This document shows positions 60,266 through 64,000 of a stretch of DNA of 64,000 bases, in pieces. The stretch spans positions 1-64,000 of the forward strand of contig NZ_JBNILN010000016.1 in assembly GCF_050107715.1 (NCBI RefSeq), in the 5' to 3' direction. Each line of letters starts with the position of its first letter. Positions within the stretch are counted from its first letter, which is position 1. The translations under genes were made by a program, and so were the position numbers. Under the pieces are notes generated by a model. That model did no database searches. It worked only from the letters and a program-made list of their open reading frames with translations, and was not told the DNA's origin. The stretch is from Metabacillus_B sp050107715. Lineage in GTDB: Bacteria; Bacillota; Bacilli; Bacillales; Bacillaceae.

Positions 60266-61093
60266 CTTTTCTCCTCCTGCTGCAAGTTATAGTTGCTTTA
60301 ATAGCTACAGTAGGCATTGTATCGGACCGGCAATAAAAAAGAAACCGCAATAGCCCAATTGTTATCTCTTTGAAACCTCTGTAATACTTTTAGAAATTCT
60401 GTGGTATTTCGTGGTGCATGGTTGGAAACAAGTACATCTTTAACAGTTTCTCCATATAATACCTGCTTTAATCGCTCTCTTTAAAAGAAACGTTCACTTC
60501 TTTCTGATGGGAAGTTTCCCTCTTGTGGGTGAGGATCCATATCGGCTTGGGCAGGAACACAGAAGATTCAGCCATTCCCGCACTTCTGCTTAGCAGTGGA
60601 TGGGCTTCTTGTCCGGGCGAAGTCTGGCAGCCAAGGATATCTATTAAGGAATCGTTGCAGATGCTTTATTTAATGAGGGGATAAAAACAATTTGTTTGAA
60701 TGATGAATATCGTCAGGAGGAGGGCCGGGGCAAGTGACTATTGAATGGGCTGCCGGCCGCTTGCATAGAGGGATTGTATAGTAGAGGAAAAAGAATCGGT
60801 AAATACTTATAGTCATCATGGGCCAATGCCAAAGCATACTTCAGAATTTGTTGAAACAACACATCCTTACCAATCCATGATTGTGCAAAAACCGGGCTCG
60901 GCCGTGCAGGGCGTTCATCTGCACATAGCTTCACAGCAAGAGGATCTTAGAAAAACTATCGGCTTTTACAACAATTGAATTTGCACGACTCTTTAATACC
61001 ACTGTCGAAACCATTGAACTTGTAAAACTTGCCGTCTGCAGATAATAACTCATTGTTTCGTACAATCCAAAAACTGCTCCTAATCAAGCGTTG
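60266..61093. other. Long intergenic region with gene remnants
   Basis: About 830 bp without an intact gene. Between 60781 and 61043 two overlapping frames look coding: one gives a 50-residue stretch (60826-60978), the other, shifted, gives SAFTTIEFARLFNTTVETI and ends at a TAA near 61043. Neither has a ribosome site. A frameshifted, decayed gene is the simplest reading. Confidence 0.4.
60826..60978 (+). pseudogene. Possible remnant of an unknown gene
   Basis: 50-codon frame from ATG 60826 (open from about 60772) beginning MPKHTSEFVETTHPYQSMIV and ending GFYNN. Codon choice is natural for the genome, but there is no Shine-Dalgarno. A second coding-like frame continues from about 60945 to 61043, suggesting a frameshift. 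Product unknown. Confidence 0.3.
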
Positions 61094-61122
61094 TTATCCG
61101 CTTGCATCTGAGAGCAGTTTTT
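61070..61122 (-). terminator. Terminator overlapping the 78-aa gene end
   Basis: The outer stem AAACTGCTC/GAGCAGTTT and inner CAAGCG/CGCTTG form a hairpin whose 5' arm, on the minus strand, is the last codons of the 78-aa gene. TTTTTGG follows. Confidence 0.8.
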
Positions 61123-61330
61123 TTAACTGATTAAGTTTCATTTTGTATTGAATCATGTTATAGTCCATTTGCTCTTTTAAATGTTCAATGGAGTCGGATG
61201 AGGTGTTAGAACTGTCCGGGTAGTCGGCGTCGAACATCGTATTCAATATTCTCGTTGCTTCTGTAGCAGAAGCTTCAGCTCTATCTAGCTCCGTTTGCAG
61301 TTTCAGCAGGGCCTGGCGTCTCTTGCTCAT
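61094..61330 (-). CDS. Small helical protein, second of a coupled pair
   Basis: A 78-aa soluble protein of two helices (KRRQALLKLQTELDRAEASA and MIQYKMKLNQLKKLLSDA) joined by a Ser/Asp/Asn-rich loop (YPDSSNTSSDS). The heptad-like Leu spacing suggests a coiled coil. It starts within the stop of the 88-aa gene (ATGA overlap). No W-x-G motif; family unknown. Confidence 0.65.
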   Translation of the reverse strand: MSKRRQALLKLQTELDRAEASATEATRILNTMFDADYPDSSNTSSDSIEHLKEQMDYNMIQYKMKLNQLKKLLSDASG

Positions 61331-61593
61331 TCTGCTGTCTCCATTTGAATGAGCCGTCTGTTCATTTCTGATTGGAGTTCCGTGCCGATTTTCTTAATTT
61401 CTTTTTCAGTTTCCATTAATTCTTTGGCTGCTTTTTCAAATTCAGACGAGTGCTTCTTATTTTTAAATGCATTTTTATATATAAAAAACTCGGTTTCAGG
61501 GAGCTCCTTTAAAAAATCCCCTACAATGTCTGTTTTATATATTAGTACAGCGGCTTCAGCAGACGGCTGAATGTTAACTTCTAATCGCATCAT
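61327..61593 (-). CDS. Small alpha/beta protein, first of a coupled pair
   Basis: An 88-aa protein. The N-terminal half has a strand (MRLEVNIQPSAEAAVLIY) and a FLKELPETEFFIYKNAFKN segment; the C-terminal half is a long charged helix (KAAKELMETEKEIKKIGTEL). Family not recognised. GAGGAGG lies 8 nt before the ATG. Coupled to the 78-aa gene downstream, an arrangement parallel to the WXG100-like pair at 57 kb. Confidence 0.65.
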   Translation of the reverse strand: MMRLEVNIQPSAEAAVLIYKTDIVGDFLKELPETEFFIYKNAFKNKKHSSEFEKAAKELMETEKEIKKIGTELQSEMNRRLIQMETAE

Positions 61594-61865
61594 CTCTATG
61601 CCTCCTCATTAAGCATTTCTACTGAATGACAAACTCTCATTATTTTGATTAAGCCATGCCTGATATGTGTAAAAAATTGTATGATTAGTGTACAGTACCC
61701 GTTTTAGTGCATAGGTAAAACGGACTTTGACGCCTGTTCTTTAGTTTTCCTCTTTTGTCTCACTTAAACATATCTAGCAGAGATATTTATTCTTCTCTGA
61801 TGGAAGTCTATGTTTGTATCCCAAAGCCTGAAGTAAACCAAATGGTGATCTGCTGTGAAAAGCAA
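61594..61865. other. Intergenic region
   Basis: About 270 bp between the nuclease gene and the small coupled pair; AT-rich, no supported gene or strong hairpin apart from the terminator at the left of the nuclease gene. Confidence 0.4.
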
Positions 61866-61894
61866 AAAAAACCTGCTTTTTCAGCAGGTTTTTC
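61866..61894 (-). terminator. Nuclease gene terminator
   Basis: The stem AAAAACCTGCT/AGCAGGTTTTT lies 10 nt past the stop, with T-runs on both strands. Confidence 0.92.
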
Positions 61895-61903
61895 CCAATT
61901 TCT

Positions 61904-64000
61904 TTAGCGGGCACAAAATTCTTTGTACTGGTTTTGATTGCTCTTGTTTAAAATTTGCTCCCAGATGCTGCAAATTCTTTTTTTCGAGCTGAAATCTGTT
62001 TGAATTAATAAAGGATCATGATCGCTCGCGCGTCCCTGTTCTTCCATGAAGGCTGAGTTGATATGAACAATATCAGCTTTTGTCGTTTTCGCAAGATGCT
62101 TGGATACTAAGATGTGATCAAGTACTTGAGAGTTTCCCTGGTAGATGTAAGAGTAACGTTCTTTAGCAGGAATTTTATCAACCATGTTTTTAAGCTCGGA
62201 ACCTTCTAAGATATCGAATGTTTTTGAGAATTCAAAGTCATTGAAATCTCCAAGAACGATCATATTAGCATCCGGGTTCTTCTTTTCCACGTCTTTAACA
62301 AATCCATTGATAATCGCAGCAATTTTATGTCTTTGCTCTTCACTTTTCAATTCCGGAGGCTGGTTTTTTCCGAAAAGCGGCTGGTCTCCACCTTTGGAGT
62401 TAAAGTGATTGGCTACGACAATGACGTCCTCGCCGTTAAATTTGAATTGAGCTGCCAGAGACTTTCTGCTTGATTCAAAGGCTTCATTTGCAGGATCAAT
62501 CCGGCCGGGATTTAAAGTCAATTTGCCTTTCTCATATCCTACCGCTTGTGTAGCCGTCCCTTTCTTTCCAGGAGCAAGCTTGACCCTGTCTTCGTTGTAC
62601 AGAAATCCAACCCGGATGTTTCCGCCCGGCTGTCCGCCGTCTTTTTTATCTTCTGGTGCAATGTCTGTATATGAATATTCAGGTCCGCCTAATTCTTTGA
62701 TCTTATCAATAAGCTTCTTATAGCTTTCACCAGCAGCTGTCGTTCCAGTATCAGCCGGACCATCATTGTCCTGCATTTCAGTAAGGCCAACAATGTCTGG
62801 TTTGTTTAAATTCGTAACAATTGCCTGAGCAAGCTTTGTAACCTTTTCATCGCCGTCTGCCGCAGAAAAGTTCTCAACATTATAGGATGCAACAGTCAAT
62901 TCATCCTTTTTGCTCTTAATATGGGTGATTTCGCGTTTTGTATTTCCCGGCACAAACTCAGGAAGTTCATTTTTGCTGCTGAGAATTTTGTAATTGCTGA
63001 AACCGTAGCTCACAACACCATTTATCATTCCTTTGAAGGAATCACCTGTTTTGGCAAGGAATGACTCATCGTTAATATCAATGTGCAGACGTTCAGGGTT
63101 AAAGTCATTTTTCTTTGCCCGAAGTCCGCCATCCTTCGTATTCGATTTTACACTTTCAGGAACCACAACTAGTTCGCCGTATTTTTGAGGAGCAACAACT
63201 TTGGGATTTTCGACTCCTACTCTCATTCCTTCTAAACTTTCATAAAAATCAATTCCGTCCTCTTCAGGGTCAAATGCCGCAAATTGATCGTTGTCAATTA
63301 CTTTTGCAGGGGCGATTCGGTCCTTGCCGATCATCACAGGTGCCGGAAGTTCATTATTAGAAGAAACCTTCTCAATGCCCGCTGCGTTGATTTCTGTTAC
63401 CGGTAAATCAGTCTGGAGCTTTTCGCTGTATCCTTCAAGGACCCATTCCTTTACTTGTCCGCTTGCTTTTACAATGTCCCCAGCTTTCAAGCCGTGAGAG
63501 CGTTTGTAGACTAAAATTCCTTCAGAAGTGTTTTCGTTGCTGTCGGGGTTCATGTCCTGCATGTAGAAATTGCTGCTGTCTGCAACGTGCGTAACGATTC
63601 CTTCCACATCGGCAACATTTTGTCCGTTATAAGGAGATGTATGACTTTCCCCTTGAATGTCATGAATGCGGATAGCTTCTTTTTGTATTTTGTATTCAAA
63701 TGCAGACGAGTCACTGTTTTTTAAACCATTCTTAACAGCAACAGCCTTGATTACCGTATCCTTTTCAACTTTAATTGGTCCTTCGTATCGAATGCTTTGA
63801 GTATTGGGTTCGCTTCCATCGACTGTGAAATAAATAGCGGCGCCCTCCGTCTCTGTTGAAAGAGCAACCTCCGTTCCTGATTGAATAAAACCAGGAGCAG
63901 GATCTGCAGTGACAGGGCGAACCGCTGACTCATCTTCCACTGCATCCTGAGAGAATCTCGGAACAAGCTTGTACTCGTTAAAGTTATAATCGATGACTCC
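61904..64000 (-). CDS. Large exported endonuclease/exonuclease/phosphatase-family protein (3' part)
   Basis: The frame is open to the window edge, so the N-terminus (signal and any upstream domains) is missing; 698 codons are visible. Domains in order: a chitobiase-type C-terminal beta module (TVDGSEPNTQSIRYEGPIKV); an OB-fold region like that of YhcR (NVADVEGIVTHVADSSNFYMQD); and a DNase I-like domain with ASYNVENF, GLTEMQDNDG, VANHFNSKGG, VLGDFNDF and SDHDPLL. All key metal and His residues of the nuclease fold are present. It resembles cell-wall-associated nucleases such as YhcR. The last 25 residues are unusual (basic, no anchor). Confidence 0.85.
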   Translation of the reverse strand, partial: GVIDYNFNEYKLVPRFSQDAVEDESAVRPVTADPAPGFIQSGTEVALSTETEGAAIYFTVDGSEPNTQSIRYEGPIKVEKDTVIKAVAVKNGLKNSDSSAFEYKIQKEAIRIHDIQGESHTSPYNGQNVADVEGIVTHVADSSNFYMQDMNPDSNENTSEGILVYKRSHGLKAGDIVKASGQVKEWVLEGYSEKLQTDLPVTEINAAGIEKVSSNNELPAPVMIGKDRIAPAKVIDNDQFAAFDPEEDGIDFYESLEGMRVGVENPKVVAPQKYGELVVVPESVKSNTKDGGLRAKKNDFNPERLHIDINDESFLAKTGDSFKGMINGVVSYGFSNYKILSSKNELPEFVPGNTKREITHIKSKKDELTVASYNVENFSAADGDEKVTKLAQAIVTNLNKPDIVGLTEMQDNDGPADTGTTAAGESYKKLIDKIKELGGPEYSYTDIAPEDKKDGGQPGGNIRVGFLYNEDRVKLAPGKKGTATQAVGYEKGKLTLNPGRIDPANEAFESSRKSLAAQFKFNGEDVIVVANHFNSKGGDQPLFGKNQPPELKSEEQRHKIAAIINGFVKDVEKKNPDANMIVLGDFNDFEFSKTFDILEGSELKNMVDKIPAKERYSYIYQGNSQVLDHILVSKHLAKTTKADIVHINSAFMEEQGRASDHDPLLIQTDFSSKKRICSIWEQILNKSNQNQYKEFCAR

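Noticed and set aside
60713..60934. 73-codon minus-strand frame
   Set aside because: The plus strand is more coding-like in the same place, and no ribosome site precedes the minus-strand start.
1..64000. CRISPR array, tRNA or rRNA genes, prophage or transposase genes
   Set aside because: No regularly spaced repeats, no cloverleaf or rRNA sequence, and no integrase, transposase or phage structural proteins were seen.

Overview
The window is chromosomal DNA of a spore-forming member of the Bacillaceae (Bacillus/Metabacillus-like). From about 0.1 to 44 kb the gene order is the reverse of the Bacillus subtilis stretch from ktrC/adeC through rnjA, defB, pdhABCD, speA, the ylx/yla genes, ftsW and pycA to the cta cluster. 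I infer this synteny from memory, not from a search. Starts are often TTG or GTG behind strong AGGAGG-type ribosome binding sites, and most units end in clear intrinsic terminators. No rRNA, tRNA, CRISPR array, prophage or intact insertion sequence is visible.

Layout. 1-6.6 kb: caa3 cytochrome oxidase genes ctaB-ctaC-ctaD-ctaE-ctaF (minus strand), divergent from heme A synthase ctaA. 6.7-8.3 kb: a DNA photolyase and a broken small secreted-peptide gene, which look like an insertion relative to the ancestral order. 8.4-24 kb: pyruvate carboxylase, FtsW, YlaN and other yla/ykt housekeeping genes, TypA and an inositol monophosphatase. 24-29.7 kb: nitronate monooxygenase, SpeA decarboxylase, the dual-function SR1 RNA with its SR1P peptide and CcpN-type operators, a BCCT transporter and the Slp lipoprotein. 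29.7-36 kb: pyruvate dehydrogenase operon pdhABCD with a long leader carrying a 12-bp palindromic arm pair, then YkyA. 36-36.7 kb: a YjcZ-type spore peptide followed by a tandem array of mosaic palindromic repeats. 37-44 kb: peptide deformylase, a HAD phosphatase, a free-standing 23-residue cationic peptide gene, rpoY-rnjA, adenine deaminase and the potassium-channel regulator KtrC.

From 44 kb the content is more lineage-specific. It includes an NAD(P)HX repair fusion overlapping a DUF6884-type gene, an AbrB-family membrane protein, a thioesterase, a small heat-shock protein, sporulenol synthase divergent from an orphan multi-PAS kinase, and a YtxH-like protein. It then runs through a succinate-semialdehyde dehydrogenase, a WXG100-like pair, an RDD protein, an Ala/Gly repeat protein, a SurA-like lipoprotein, another pair of tiny coupled genes, and the 3' part of a large exported nuclease that runs off the window.

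Functionally the window is dominated by aerobic central metabolism (pyruvate dehydrogenase, pyruvate carboxylase, caa3 oxidase) and RNA/translation housekeeping (RNase J1, RpoY, TypA, deformylase, PhoH). Sporulation-linked items are interspersed (YlaJ lipoprotein, YjcZ-type peptide with a sigma-K-like promoter, sporulenol synthase, phosphorelay-type kinase). The most novel-looking items are the repeat modules with covarying stems and constant TCCT loops (36.3-36.7 kb), the 23-aa cationic peptide unit (38.7-38.9 kb), the broken secreted peptide (6.7 kb), the palindrome at the pdhA start site (34.9 kb) and the WXG100-like/coupled small gene cassettes (56.9-61.6 kb).
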